A DNA stretch of 64,000 bases from Bradyrhizobium sp. MOS003 (GTDB taxonomy: Bacteria; Pseudomonadota; Alphaproteobacteria; Rhizobiales; Xanthobacteraceae): the NCBI RefSeq assembly GCF_003020125.1, contig NZ_PYFW01000002.1:124001-188000 (forward strand), given 5' to 3'. Both the position numbers and the translations under genes were made by a program. Shown piece after piece: positions 1-7,597 of the stretch (position 1 is its first letter; every line of letters starts with the position of its first letter). A model generated the notes under the pieces. The model had not been told where the DNA came from and ran no database searches. It saw nothing but the letters and a program-made list of their open reading frames with translations.

Positions 1-50
1 GCTGAGCTTCGACGGTAACACAGCCGAATGCGGACGCCAAAGACACCATC

Positions 51-90
51 TTGACATGCAACCATTTGGTTGCCTATTATCCCGGTTATG
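51..90 (+). promoter_or_regulatory. Promoter with embedded ArsR-type operator; leaderless start
   Basis: TTGACA (51-56) and TATTAT (75-80) are separated by 18 bp, a near-consensus sigma-70 promoter. Inside the spacer is a perfect inverted repeat GCAACC-ATTT-GGTTGC (58-73). Initiation 6-8 bases after the -10 box falls at about 86-88, and the ATG of the regulator is at 88, so the transcript is probably leaderless. Repressor on the operator would cover the region between both promoter boxes. Promoter, repeat and ATG are read directly; autorepression by the encoded ArsR protein is inferred. Confidence 0.75.
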
Positions 91-402
91 GATGAGGTCT
101 TCAAAGCGCTCGCCGATGCGTCACGACGATCGCTGCTCGACAGGCTTCACGCGAGGAACGGCCAGACGCTGAACGAGCTCTGCGACGGCCTTGCAATGAC
201 GCGGCAGGCCGTGACCAAGCACCTTGCGATTTTGGAGGAAGCCAATCTCGTCACCACCATCAGACATGGCCGCGAGAAGCTGCATTACCTCAACCCGATG
301 CCGATCCATCAGATCGGCGAACGCTGGATCAAGAAATTCGAGCGCGGCAAGCTGGCCGCACTCGGCGAGTTGAAACGCCAGTTGGAGAAGCGCGATGAGT
401 AA
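88..402 (+). CDS. ArsR-family winged-helix transcriptional regulator (SRPBCC-operon type)
   Basis: This 104-residue protein is a complete small winged-helix regulator. It opens MDEVFKALADASRRSLLDRL, typical of the ArsR subgroup that precedes SRPBCC/AHSA1 genes. The recognition helix is in the stretch MTRQAVTKHLAILEEANLV, followed by a wing (TTIRHGREKLHYLN). No metal-binding Cys cluster is visible, so it probably does not sense arsenic or another soft metal. A TTG at 70 opens the same frame 18 bases earlier, but it lies inside the promoter, between the -35 and -10 boxes, so ATG 88 is chosen. The last 8 bases overlap the next gene, implying translational coupling. Likely role: autorepressor of the three-gene operon; the ligand is unknown. 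Confidence 0.85.
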   Translation: MDEVFKALADASRRSLLDRLHARNGQTLNELCDGLAMTRQAVTKHLAILEEANLVTTIRHGREKLHYLNPMPIHQIGERWIKKFERGKLAALGELKRQLEKRDE

Positions 403-865
403 GCCGGACTTCGTCTACGTGACCTATATCGAGACCACGCCGGAAAAGCTGTGGGAGGCGCTGACGTCGAGCGAATTCACCAGGCAATACTGGTTCGGCG
501 CCGAGGTCCGCTCCGACTGGAGGGTCGGCTCACCCTTTGCGCTCATGCTCGACGGCGAGGTCACCGATTCCGGCGAGATCCTCGAGGCGGATCCGCCGCG
601 GCTTCTGTCCTACAGCTTCAAGCACCGGAAGTTCGAAGAACTGCGCGGCGAGCCGATCTCGCGCGTCGTCTTCACCATCGAACCGTTCGGCGCGCTCGTG
701 CGTTTGACCGTGCTGCACGACGGCTTCGTCGAGGGCGGCAAATATCTCGGCGCCGTCTCCAACGGCTGGCCGGCGATCCTGTCCGGGCTCAAGAGTCTGC
801 TTGAGAGAGGCAAAGTGCTCGCCATTCCCCGCACGGCCCTCAACAAGGGATTCGACGCAAAATGA
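395..865 (+). CDS. SRPBCC (AHSA1-like) domain protein, first copy
   Basis: This 156-residue protein has the SRPBCC/AHSA1 ligand-binding fold. It opens with the family pattern VYVTYIETTPEKLWEALTS, then FTRQYWFGAEVRSDW and the WRVGSP turn, and ends with the conserved NGWPAILSGLKSLLE helix. The family binds hydrophobic ligands or chaperone partners; no specific substrate can be read from the sequence. It starts within the end of the ArsR gene (ATGAGTAA overlap) and ends in an ATGA overlap with a second SRPBCC gene, so the three are one coupled operon. The two SRPBCC proteins are clearly paralogous (shared ETTPEK/ASTPEK start and GWPAILSGLKSLLE end), suggesting a heterodimer or two ligand specificities, which is inference. 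Confidence 0.85.
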   Translation: MSKPDFVYVTYIETTPEKLWEALTSSEFTRQYWFGAEVRSDWRVGSPFALMLDGEVTDSGEILEADPPRLLSYSFKHRKFEELRGEPISRVVFTIEPFGALVRLTVLHDGFVEGGKYLGAVSNGWPAILSGLKSLLERGKVLAIPRTALNKGFDAK

Positions 866-1374
866 AGCTCGATCAGTTCAAGCCGCTGACGGTCTACACC
901 ATCTACATCGCGTCCACGCCGGAAAAGGTGTGGGAGGCGCTGACCTCGGCAGAGTTCAGCCGCAAATACTTCTCCGGCTTTGCGGTGGAGATGGAGCCGA
1001 AGCTCGGCGGCAGCTTCATCGTGCGCGCGCCTGACGGCTCCGAGCACATCTCCGGCGAAGTCTTCGAATACGATCCGCCGAAGAAGCTCACAGTGAGCTG
1101 GAACGTCAACTGGCCCGACCTCGTCGCAAAGCTCGGCGCCACGCTCGTCACCTACGAGATCGAGCTCGCGGGCGAAGCCGTCCGCCTCACCATGAGCGAA
1201 CGCCACGATCGCGAGATCGGCGACGACATCCTCGAAGGCGGTCGCACCGGCTGGCCCGCGATCCTATCGGGGCTGAAGAGCCTGCTGGAGACGGGCAAGG
1301 CGCCGCAGATCAAGATGGCACCGCCAGCGCAGATGCTGGCGGCGCTGAAGGCGATGGGGATCAAGACGCCGTAG
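862..1374 (+). CDS. SRPBCC (AHSA1-like) domain protein, second copy
   Basis: This 170-residue SRPBCC/AHSA1 protein opens YTIYIASTPEKVWEALTSAEF and carries the FIVRAPDGSEHISGEVFEYDPP strand pair and the GRTGWPAILSGLKSLLETG C-terminal helix. It has a C-terminal extension of about 30 residues (QIKMAPPAQMLAALKAMGIKTP) that the first copy lacks in this form. Its ATG overlaps the stop codon of the preceding SRPBCC gene by four bases, so its translation is coupled. Function is unknown beyond ligand binding in a hydrophobic cavity; ArsR control through the operator at 58-73 is inferred from operon position. Confidence 0.85.
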   Translation: MKLDQFKPLTVYTIYIASTPEKVWEALTSAEFSRKYFSGFAVEMEPKLGGSFIVRAPDGSEHISGEVFEYDPPKKLTVSWNVNWPDLVAKLGATLVTYEIELAGEAVRLTMSERHDREIGDDILEGGRTGWPAILSGLKSLLETGKAPQIKMAPPAQMLAALKAMGIKTP

Positions 1375-1392
1375 CGTCCGGAATCTGCGCCC

Positions 1393-1614
1393 TCACCGCT
1401 TCTTCTTCACCGGCGGCTGAATCTCGTCGATCTTGCGACGGCAATCCCCTTCCGAATCGTGCGGGCCCGAGACAAAGGTCCCGCTGACCTTGATCGCGTA
1501 CCAGCCAGACTCCACGCCGAGCCGAAGTGCTTCGTCCGTCTTGACCTGCCGTGGCGAGAGAGCTTGTATCGGTTGAGTTTGCATCGGGTGCTTTCGGTTG
1601 AAGTTCGATCTCAT
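1393..1614 (-). CDS. Small hypothetical protein
   Basis: The frame encodes 73 residues, or 63 if the in-frame ATG at 1584 (MQTQPIQAL) is used; neither start has a strong ribosome binding site. The body VKTDEALRLGVESGWYAIKVSGTFVSGPHDSEGDCRRKIDEIQPP reads like a compact soluble domain and ends in a basic tail (VKKKR). I do not recognise a family. It is convergent with the SRPBCC operon, ending 18 bases after it. The roughly 260 bases beyond its start, up to 1877, show no other credible gene. Confidence 0.5.
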   Translation of the reverse strand: MRSNFNRKHPMQTQPIQALSPRQVKTDEALRLGVESGWYAIKVSGTFVSGPHDSEGDCRRKIDEIQPPVKKKR

Positions 1615-1877
1615 ATCGAACGCATGTGGAATCTGTCACGCAGCCGTGGACGAGCGCCGCGCGTGCAGCATCGTGGCGCCGCGTGTGCGCAGAGACGACC
1701 GCTCTTTCCGACATTGACGGACCGTGCGCGCAATCGCGGCAATTAGCTATCGTTTTCTCGTTCGCGCCGCGCTTTTGCAGCGCCAAATGCCGCTCCCGAT
1801 CGAATAAGACCGTCGAAGCCTTGTGTTCGACCGCTTCGTAGCCATCTTGAGAGCTCAGCCAAGGGAAAGTCTTTCGT

Positions 1878-2684
1878 ATGAAGCTCCGCGTCGGGTTCGA
1901 GATGCTGTACGAGTTCCCGCAGCCGACGCCCATGATCATGGTGCTGGGCACGCACTTCACGCGCGCCTCCGACGTGATCGTGCCCGATCTGCTGACCACC
2001 AGCCCCTCCGTGACCATCAGTCCCTATCGCGACCTCTTCGGCAATTGGTGCAGCCGCCTCGTGGCGCCGGCCGGCAATTTCCGCCTTTCCGGCGATGGCA
2101 TCGTTCGCGACAGCGGCCTGCCCGACCCCGAGTTTCCGAACGCGTGTCAGCACGCCGTCGAAGCGTTGCCGGCCGACACGCTCGTCTATCTGCTCGGCAG
2201 TCGCTACTGCGAGACCGATCGCCTGACGGATATCGCATGGAAATTGTTCGAGCGGACGCCGCCCGGCTGGAAGCGGGTTCAGGCCATCTGCGATTTCGTT
2301 CATCGCCACATCACGTTCGGTTATGAGCACGCGCGCGCCACAAAGACGGCCCGGGAAGCTTACGACGAAGGCAAGGGCGTGTGCCGCGACTACGCCCATC
2401 TGGCCATCACATTCTGCCGCTGCATGAACATCCCGGCGCGTTACTGCACCGGCTACCTCAGCGACATCGGCACGCCGAAGCCCTGGGCTGCGGGAGATTT
2501 CGCTGGCTGGTTCGAGGCCTATCTCGGCGGAAGCTGGCACATGTTCGATCCGCGCAACAACACGCCGCGGATCGGCCGCGTGCTGATCGCGCAGGGACGG
2601 GATGCCGCAGACGTTCCGATCACCCAGACCTTCGGTCCGAATAAACTGCTCAATTTCAAGGTATGGACCGACGAGGTCGCCTGA
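1878..2684 (+). CDS. Transglutaminase-like domain protein
   Basis: This 268-residue protein has an N-terminal beta domain (about 1-120) followed by a transglutaminase/protease core. The catalytic Cys is residue 169 in GKGVCRDYAHLA, the His is in GSWHMFDPRNN, and the Asp follows in the same motif. The tract CRCMNIPARYCTGYLSD is typical of bacterial transglutaminase-like proteins. There is no signal peptide, so it is probably cytoplasmic. Such proteins are cysteine peptidases or cross-linking enzymes and are often linked with peptide-bond-forming partners; none is beside it here. It overlaps the next small gene by one base (TGATG), so the two are probably co-translated. Confidence 0.88.
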   Translation: MKLRVGFEMLYEFPQPTPMIMVLGTHFTRASDVIVPDLLTTSPSVTISPYRDLFGNWCSRLVAPAGNFRLSGDGIVRDSGLPDPEFPNACQHAVEALPADTLVYLLGSRYCETDRLTDIAWKLFERTPPGWKRVQAICDFVHRHITFGYEHARATKTAREAYDEGKGVCRDYAHLAITFCRCMNIPARYCTGYLSDIGTPKPWAAGDFAGWFEAYLGGSWHMFDPRNNTPRIGRVLIAQGRDAADVPITQTFGPNKLLNFKVWTDEVA

Positions 2685-2875
2685 TGACGGACAGCACCGC
2701 CGCGCTCAGCTCCGATGAATTTGCGTCGCTGACCGAAATCGGCAAGGGCAAGGCGCAAGGCGACATTCCGCAGGCGCACGGCGAGCGCCTGGTCGACCTG
2801 GGTTATGTGATCAGGCGGCTTGGCGAACTCGAACTGACCTCCTCCGGCACTCGTCGCCTGGCAGCGGGCCAATAG
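2684..2875 (+). CDS. Small hypothetical protein coupled to the transglutaminase gene
   Basis: This 63-residue protein starts at the ATG that overlaps the stop of the transglutaminase gene by one base, with GAGG eight bases upstream. It is acidic and soluble (MTDSTAALSSDEFASLTEIG...), and its second half resembles a small winged-helix end (ERLVDLGYVIRRLGELELTSSGTRRLAAG), a layout seen in short DNA-binding or hypothetical proteins of rhizobia. No function can be assigned. The tight coupling suggests that it is made together with the transglutaminase-like protein. Confidence 0.65.
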   Translation: MTDSTAALSSDEFASLTEIGKGKAQGDIPQAHGERLVDLGYVIRRLGELELTSSGTRRLAAGQ

Positions 2876-2902
2876 CGCGCCGCCGCTACGTCCGGCTCCC
2901 TC

Positions 2903-3676
2903 TTACGCCACCGGCACCACCAGCCGCCGATAGAGATGCCATGTCGCATGCCCGAGCACCGGCAGCGTCACGATCAGCCCGAGAAAGTACGGCAGCGCCG
3001 AGACGATCAGCAGCATCACGATCAGGCCGGCCCACGTGATCATCGGCAACGGACTCGTCACCACCGCCCGCACGCTCGTCACCATCGCCGTGACGAAATC
3101 GACATCGCGGTCGAGCAGCAGCGGAAACGACACCACGGTCAGCGAGAACAGGATCAGCGACAGCACGGCTCCGACGGCATTGCCGATGCCGAGGAACAGC
3201 AGGCCTTCATTCGTGGTCAACACCACGGTCATGAATTCCTGAAGGCTGGAGAACGAGGCGTGCAGACCGAGCAGGAGCGCGATCAGGAGCCGGACCTGGT
3301 ACATCCAGACCACGAACACGAACAACGTGACGAACGCCATCCAGCCGATCTCGCTGCGCGAGCGCACGGCGGACCAGATCGCGCCGAAAGAGACCGGCTC
3401 GCCGCGCTCGCGGCGGCGGCTGATCTCGTAGAGACCGATCGCCACGAACGGTCCGATCAAAGCGAAGCCTGCCGCCAGGGGATAGACGAGATAGACCATG
3501 CCAAAGGCCGTGAAGCACAACATGATGGCGATGCCGCCGGCGGCGTAGAGCCCGCCGAAGCAGAGACCGTAGAACGGCAGCGCCTGGAAATCGCGCAGGC
3601 CCTCGACCAGCGCCTCGGCGATATCGGTCGCCGCGACGGGACGCACCACCGGATCGACCTTGCCCGAGATGGACAT
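2903..3676 (-). CDS. DUF2189 integral membrane protein
   Basis: The protein is 257 residues from the ATG at 3676, which has a strong GGAGGAAGCTG ribosome binding site; an upstream extension to 3838 is possible in frame but looks non-coding. About six hydrophobic segments are visible, for example LYAAGGIAIMLCFTAFGMVYLV, WMAFVTLFVFVVWMYQVRLLIALLL and MITWAGLIVMLLIVSALPYF. The pattern DIAEALVEGLRDFQALP and the closing GHATWHLYRRLVVP are hallmarks of DUF2189 inner-membrane proteins of alphaproteobacteria. Function is unknown. It is convergent with the small gene ending at 2875. Confidence 0.85.
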   Translation of the reverse strand: MSISGKVDPVVRPVAATDIAEALVEGLRDFQALPFYGLCFGGLYAAGGIAIMLCFTAFGMVYLVYPLAAGFALIGPFVAIGLYEISRRRERGEPVSFGAIWSAVRSRSEIGWMAFVTLFVFVVWMYQVRLLIALLLGLHASFSSLQEFMTVVLTTNEGLLFLGIGNAVGAVLSLILFSLTVVSFPLLLDRDVDFVTAMVTSVRAVVTSPLPMITWAGLIVMLLIVSALPYFLGLIVTLPVLGHATWHLYRRLVVPVA

Positions 3677-3916
3677 CAGCTTCCTCCACACATCGGCGCG
3701 ATCTTTCGCCGCGCGCATGCGCGATATTAGCGCCGCCGCGCGCCGGCGCAACTTGATGCCGGCTGGCGCGAGGCGTGGCAGCGAGGCGACAATGCTCGCG
3801 GTGCGAAATCCTTGACCGTTGATGCATTTTCCCGCCAATGGCTATGGACTGCGCAGACGATGGTGCCGCAAATTGTACCTCCGAGCAGATACGCCTGAGA
3901 GCGGACCGCCCCACCG

Positions 3917-6145
3917 ATGAGCCTGCGTACCCGGTTACTGATCCTCGTCATCGCAGCCATGCTCGTGCCGGCGATCCTGGTCGGGCTGCGCTTCGTGCAG
4001 AATCGGGCCAGCGAGATCGACGCGGCGCTGGCCAATCTAGCCGCATCCGCGGACGACATTGCCGCCGATCTCGACGAGAAGATCCAGGGCACCGCCCAGC
4101 TTCATTATGGGCTCGCCCGTGCCCGCGACCTCGACACGCGCGACAAGGCGGCGTGCTCGGCGTTTCTGTCCGATGTCCGCCAAGAATATCCGCAGTTCAC
4201 GGGTATCCTGACCATCGATCCCGACGGCAGCCTGTTCTGTGACTCGCTGCGAACCAACCGCACGCTCGACCTGAACGACCGTGGCTATTTCAAACAGGTC
4301 AAGGGGCTTACGGGCGTCGTCGCGGTGGAGCCGGTGTTCGGCCGTCTCACCGGGCTGTCGGTGCTCCAGATCGCCTACCCCGTGCGATCGGAGGCGGGCG
4401 CACTGAAGTTGGTGCTGCTCGCGTCCTTCAACCTCAACAAATTCGTGGAATTTCACGACAAGCGGCTGCTCGCCGAGAAGGACATCCTGCTCGTCGACGC
4501 CAAAGGTACGGTCCTGGCCGCCCCCAAAGGCGGCGGCTGGAGCGAGCCCGTCGGCGGGTCGATTGCCGGCTCCGACCTGTTCCGGTTTGCGGCAGCACCC
4601 GACGGCGAACCATTCCGGGAGGTCACCGACCGCGAGGGCCGCACGCAGATCTGGGGCGTTGCCCGCTCGCCCTCGATCCGCAAGGCCGGTCTCTACATCC
4701 TGGTCGGACGCTCCAAGGACGGGCTGGTCGCGGCGGCGAACCGCCGGCTGTACGAGGACCTGGCGATTCTCGCGGTGGCCTCGCTGCTGCTGCTCGCCGG
4801 CCTGTGGATCCTCACGACCGTGAGCATCGGCCGCCAGGTCGGGCGGCTTGCCACCATGGCGAAGAGGCTCGGGCGCGGCGATCTCAGCGCGCGCATTCCG
4901 GAGCCGCATCCGGGCGGCGAACTCGGCGGGTTGATGACCCTGCTCAACAGCACCGCCGAATCGCTCGAACAGCAGCGCGCCGCCATCGCGGATCTCAGCC
5001 ACAAGCTCAGCCAGTCCCAGAAGATGGAAGCCATGGGCCAGCTGACGGGCGGCGTTGCGCATGATTTCAACAATCTCCTGACCGTCATTCTCGGCAACTC
5101 GGAGCATCTCGCCGACAGGCTTGCGGGCAACAAGGAATTGCACAGGATCGCCGGCGATATCGCGACCGCCGCCGAGCGCGGTTCGGACCTCACACGGAGC
5201 CTGCTCGCCTTCGCGCGCAAGCAGCCGCTGCGGCCGCGAGAGATCGACATCGCCGAGCAGGTGACCGGCATGAAGCAGCTGCTGCGGCGGACCCTTGGCG
5301 AGCACATCGAGTCCAGCTTCACCTTCGCGCCCGATCTATGGCTCGCCAGCGTTGATCCCGGCCAGTTGGCGACCGCCGTGCTCAACCTCGTGCTCAACGC
5401 GCGCGATGCGATGCCCGACGGCGGCAAGCTGGCGGTCGAGGCGCGCAACGCATCGCTCGGCGAGTCCGATCTCGACGTCAACGGCGAGGCGCGGCCCGGC
5501 GACTACGTCATGCTGGCTGTGAAGGATACCGGAGCCGGGATGAGCAGCGAAGTGTTGGGGCGCGCGTTCGAGCCGTTCTTCACCACCAAGGAGGTCGGCA
5601 AGGGGACCGGCCTCGGCCTGAGCATGGTCTACGGATTCGTGCAACAATCCGGCGGACTCGTGCAGATGCAGTCCGAACCGGGACGAGGCAGTACGATCAG
5701 GCTGTTCTTTCCCCGTCTAGCAACACCGCCGGGCGAGGACTTGCGCCCCGCGCAGGCGACCGTCACACACGCAGGACACGAGACCGTCCTGCTCGTCGAA
5801 GACGACGACATGGTGCGAGCTTATGTCGAGAACGAGCTCAGAACGCTGGGCTACCGGGTCATCGCGACGTCGAACGGACCCGCAGCGCTGGAGGTGTTGC
5901 GCCAGCCCGAGGACATCCAATTGCTGTTCACCGACGTCGTGATGCCCGGCGGCATGTTCGGGCCGGAACTGGCGAAGCAGGCAGCCGAGCTTCGGCCTGA
6001 TCTCAAGGTGCTCTTCACCTCCGGCTACAGTCAGGATCCAGTCAAGACGCCGGACGGAATCAACGCCCGCATTCTGACCAAGCCGTTCAAGCGTCAGGAG
6101 CTTGCCGCGATGCTGAGGTCCGCGCTCTCGGAGCCGTCGCGATGA
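3917..6145 (+). CDS. Hybrid sensor histidine kinase (Cache-HAMP-HisKA-HATPase-REC)
   Basis: This 742-residue hybrid kinase begins with a transmembrane helix (about 7-25), a periplasmic double-Cache-like sensor (about 30-275, ending AGLYILVGRSKDG), a second membrane helix (about 282-304) and a HAMP segment. The phosphoacceptor is His382 in GGVAHDFNNLLTVILGNS, followed by the ATPase N box (VLNLVLNARDAMPDG) and G boxes (VKDTGAGMSSEV, GKGTGLGLSMVYG). A C-terminal receiver domain has acidic pair EDDD and phosphoacceptor Asp673 (FTDVVMPGG). No separate response regulator is adjacent, so the output partner is unknown. The signal is probably a small molecule in the periplasm, by analogy with other Cache kinases. 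Confidence 0.92.
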   Translation: MSLRTRLLILVIAAMLVPAILVGLRFVQNRASEIDAALANLAASADDIAADLDEKIQGTAQLHYGLARARDLDTRDKAACSAFLSDVRQEYPQFTGILTIDPDGSLFCDSLRTNRTLDLNDRGYFKQVKGLTGVVAVEPVFGRLTGLSVLQIAYPVRSEAGALKLVLLASFNLNKFVEFHDKRLLAEKDILLVDAKGTVLAAPKGGGWSEPVGGSIAGSDLFRFAAAPDGEPFREVTDREGRTQIWGVARSPSIRKAGLYILVGRSKDGLVAAANRRLYEDLAILAVASLLLLAGLWILTTVSIGRQVGRLATMAKRLGRGDLSARIPEPHPGGELGGLMTLLNSTAESLEQQRAAIADLSHKLSQSQKMEAMGQLTGGVAHDFNNLLTVILGNSEHLADRLAGNKELHRIAGDIATAAERGSDLTRSLLAFARKQPLRPREIDIAEQVTGMKQLLRRTLGEHIESSFTFAPDLWLASVDPGQLATAVLNLVLNARDAMPDGGKLAVEARNASLGESDLDVNGEARPGDYVMLAVKDTGAGMSSEVLGRAFEPFFTTKEVGKGTGLGLSMVYGFVQQSGGLVQMQSEPGRGSTIRLFFPRLATPPGEDLRPAQATVTHAGHETVLLVEDDDMVRAYVENELRTLGYRVIATSNGPAALEVLRQPEDIQLLFTDVVMPGGMFGPELAKQAAELRPDLKVLFTSGYSQDPVKTPDGINARILTKPFKRQELAAMLRSALSEPSR

Positions 6146-6223
6146 GTCCACCTGTCCCCAGCGGGGAGAGGCGATCCGAGTCGCGGCCAGTGCCGAATTC
6201 AACTCAGCAGCATTCGCTCGTTT

Positions 6224-6673
6224 TCAGGAAGCCATCGCGAGGCGGAGCGCCACCGCGAGATTGGCCGCGAACAGGCCCGCGTCGATGATGAAGATCCTGA
6301 GCATCGGGCCCTTCAGCACCGGCCAGTAAGCGACGCCAACGCGTCCGCCACGCATCAGCACCGGAAGATTATAGGCGAACTGGCTGAAATGGCAGGCGGA
6401 GAAGAACAGGAACAGCGCGAACTGCGCCTCGACCGGCTGGAAGAAGAGCGGACGCGCGGCCAGAAGGTAGAACGACAACAGCCCGATCGGCAAATTCATC
6501 CCGCCCAGGAACGCCACGCTCGCCGCCAGGGTCGGCGCGATCGGATTGCTGCGCTCTTCCCGCGGCAGCAGGATCTTGAGCGTGTTGCGTTGCGCAATGC
6601 TGAACTGAACGAAGGCGCCGCCGAACCACAGCGCGTTGAGAAGCAGGACGATATCCGAGAGGCGCATGATCAT
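6224..6673 (-). CDS. Small four-helix membrane protein of unknown function
   Basis: From ATG 6673 the protein is 149 residues with four predicted membrane helices (DIVLLLNALWFGGAFVQF, LAASVAFLGGMNLPIGLLSFYLLA, AQFALFLFFSACHFSQFAY, MLRIFIIDAGLFAANLAVAL). Its start overlaps the stop of the upstream SnoaL-like gene in an ATGA junction, so the two are translationally coupled. No catalytic motif is visible and I do not recognise the family. The operon lies downstream of a MarR gene and a short palindrome that may control it. Confidence 0.72.
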   Translation of the reverse strand: MIMRLSDIVLLLNALWFGGAFVQFSIAQRNTLKILLPREERSNPIAPTLAASVAFLGGMNLPIGLLSFYLLAARPLFFQPVEAQFALFLFFSACHFSQFAYNLPVLMRGGRVGVAYWPVLKGPMLRIFIIDAGLFAANLAVALRLAMAS

Positions 6674-7038
6674 TTTCCGTAAAAGGCTTCGCTGCGGACG
6701 ACGCGGCCGGAATCGTCGAAATCCATGAACTCGCTGGCGCGGGTGTCGCCGAGCTGCCACCACACGACCAGCCGCGCGATCGTATCGTCCCAGCTCCAGC
6801 TCAGAATCTTCAGGTCGGCGCTTTCGACATGGCCATAGGCCTTCCGCCAATAGGCGCGGATGTTCTCGGCACCGCTCACGACGGGCGAGCCGGTCAGCGT
6901 CAAAGCCAGCGGACTGCGCATCTGCGCGTCCGTGGCGAAATGCGCGACGACGGCGTCGATATCGACCTTGGACCAGCTCGCGCACCAGGCCGCGACAAAG
7001 GGTCCGGCCGCCGCGCGATTCATTGCCTGTCCGCCCAT
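6670..7038 (-). CDS. SnoaL-like / NTF2-fold protein
   Basis: This 122-residue protein has the NTF2-like cone fold pattern: an N-terminal helix (FVAAWCASWSKVDIDAVVAHFATDAQMRSP), a G-rich turn with the SGAENIRAYWRKAY helix, and a C-terminal sheet (TIARLVVWWQLGDTRASEFMDFDDSGRVVRSEAFYGK). Members are small isomerase-, hydratase- or binding-type proteins; no catalytic residues can be assigned with certainty. A second ATG five codons in (MNRAAAGP) is an alternative start. It is coupled to the membrane protein gene downstream and preceded by an 82-bp gap holding a candidate MarR site. Confidence 0.78.
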   Translation of the reverse strand: MGGQAMNRAAAGPFVAAWCASWSKVDIDAVVAHFATDAQMRSPLALTLTGSPVVSGAENIRAYWRKAYGHVESADLKILSWSWDDTIARLVVWWQLGDTRASEFMDFDDSGRVVRSEAFYGK

Positions 7039-7093
7039 GATGCGGCCCTCCCCTCGCTCATTGGCGAGGAGAGTGGCAAAGCCGCCACCTCAT

Positions 7094-7108
7094 GTCAACC
7101 ATATTGAC
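7094..7108. promoter_or_regulatory. Candidate MarR operator
   Basis: GTCAA-CCATA-TTGAC is a perfect 5-bp inverted repeat in an AT-richer patch of the 82-bp gap between the MarR gene and the SnoaL-like gene. A further TTGAC half-site (read on the minus strand) lies near 7120. MarR proteins commonly bind short TTGA/TCAA palindromes, so this may be the operator for the downstream SnoaL/membrane operon. The assignment is inference from position and symmetry. Confidence 0.4.
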
Positions 7109-7120
7109 TTGAGAGTTTCG

Positions 7121-7588
7121 TCAACTGCGGTCGGCGATCGCCCCCATGACCGCCATCCATGCCGCCGCCCCGGATGCGCCGACGCGATCGAACGCCTGGC
7201 GCATGACGCTACGCTCATGGTCGGATGCGCGCTGCTCGATGCGCTGCCCGGCCGCCGTCAGACGCAACAATTTGGAGCGATGTTGCTCCGGCGAGCGCTT
7301 CGACGTCACGAGCTTCCGCTCTACCAGCAGATTGAGCGGCCGGCTCAGGGCTTGCTTGGAAATGCCAAGGACCTCGAGCAGCGAACCGATCGCGATATCG
7401 GGCCGGCGCGCCACCACGTAGAGGATGCGATGATGCGGCCGCGACAGGCCCTGCTTCGCGAGGTATTCGTCGGCCTCCAGCGTCATGCCGCGCCAGCCGT
7501 AATACATCAGCTCGAGCGCCGCATCGAGATCGTGCAGCTTGTCGAGCGAGGCGCGGTGGAGCCCCGCGGCTTGAGACGTCTTTGCCAT
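7121..7588 (-). CDS. MarR-family transcriptional regulator
   Basis: This 155-residue winged-helix regulator carries the MarR core: dimerisation helix at the N terminus (LDAALELMYYGWRGMT), GLSRPHHRILYVVARRPDIAIGSLLEVLGISKQALSRPLNLLVERKLV for the helix-turn-helix, and the wing with the SPEQHRSKLLRLTAAG motif (D/E-x-R-x3-LT-x-G). It probably regulates the SnoaL/membrane-protein operon that starts 83 bases downstream on the same strand, and perhaps the acyl-CoA synthetase gene just upstream (9-bp gap). The ligand is unknown. Confidence 0.88.
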   Translation of the reverse strand: MAKTSQAAGLHRASLDKLHDLDAALELMYYGWRGMTLEADEYLAKQGLSRPHHRILYVVARRPDIAIGSLLEVLGISKQALSRPLNLLVERKLVTSKRSPEQHRSKLLRLTAAGQRIEQRASDHERSVMRQAFDRVGASGAAAWMAVMGAIADRS

Positions 7589-7597
7589 TGTCGGAAG

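Noticed and set aside
70..87. TTG start of the ArsR gene
   Set aside because: The codon is inside the promoter spacer; the ATG at 88 fits the predicted start of transcription and the family N terminus.
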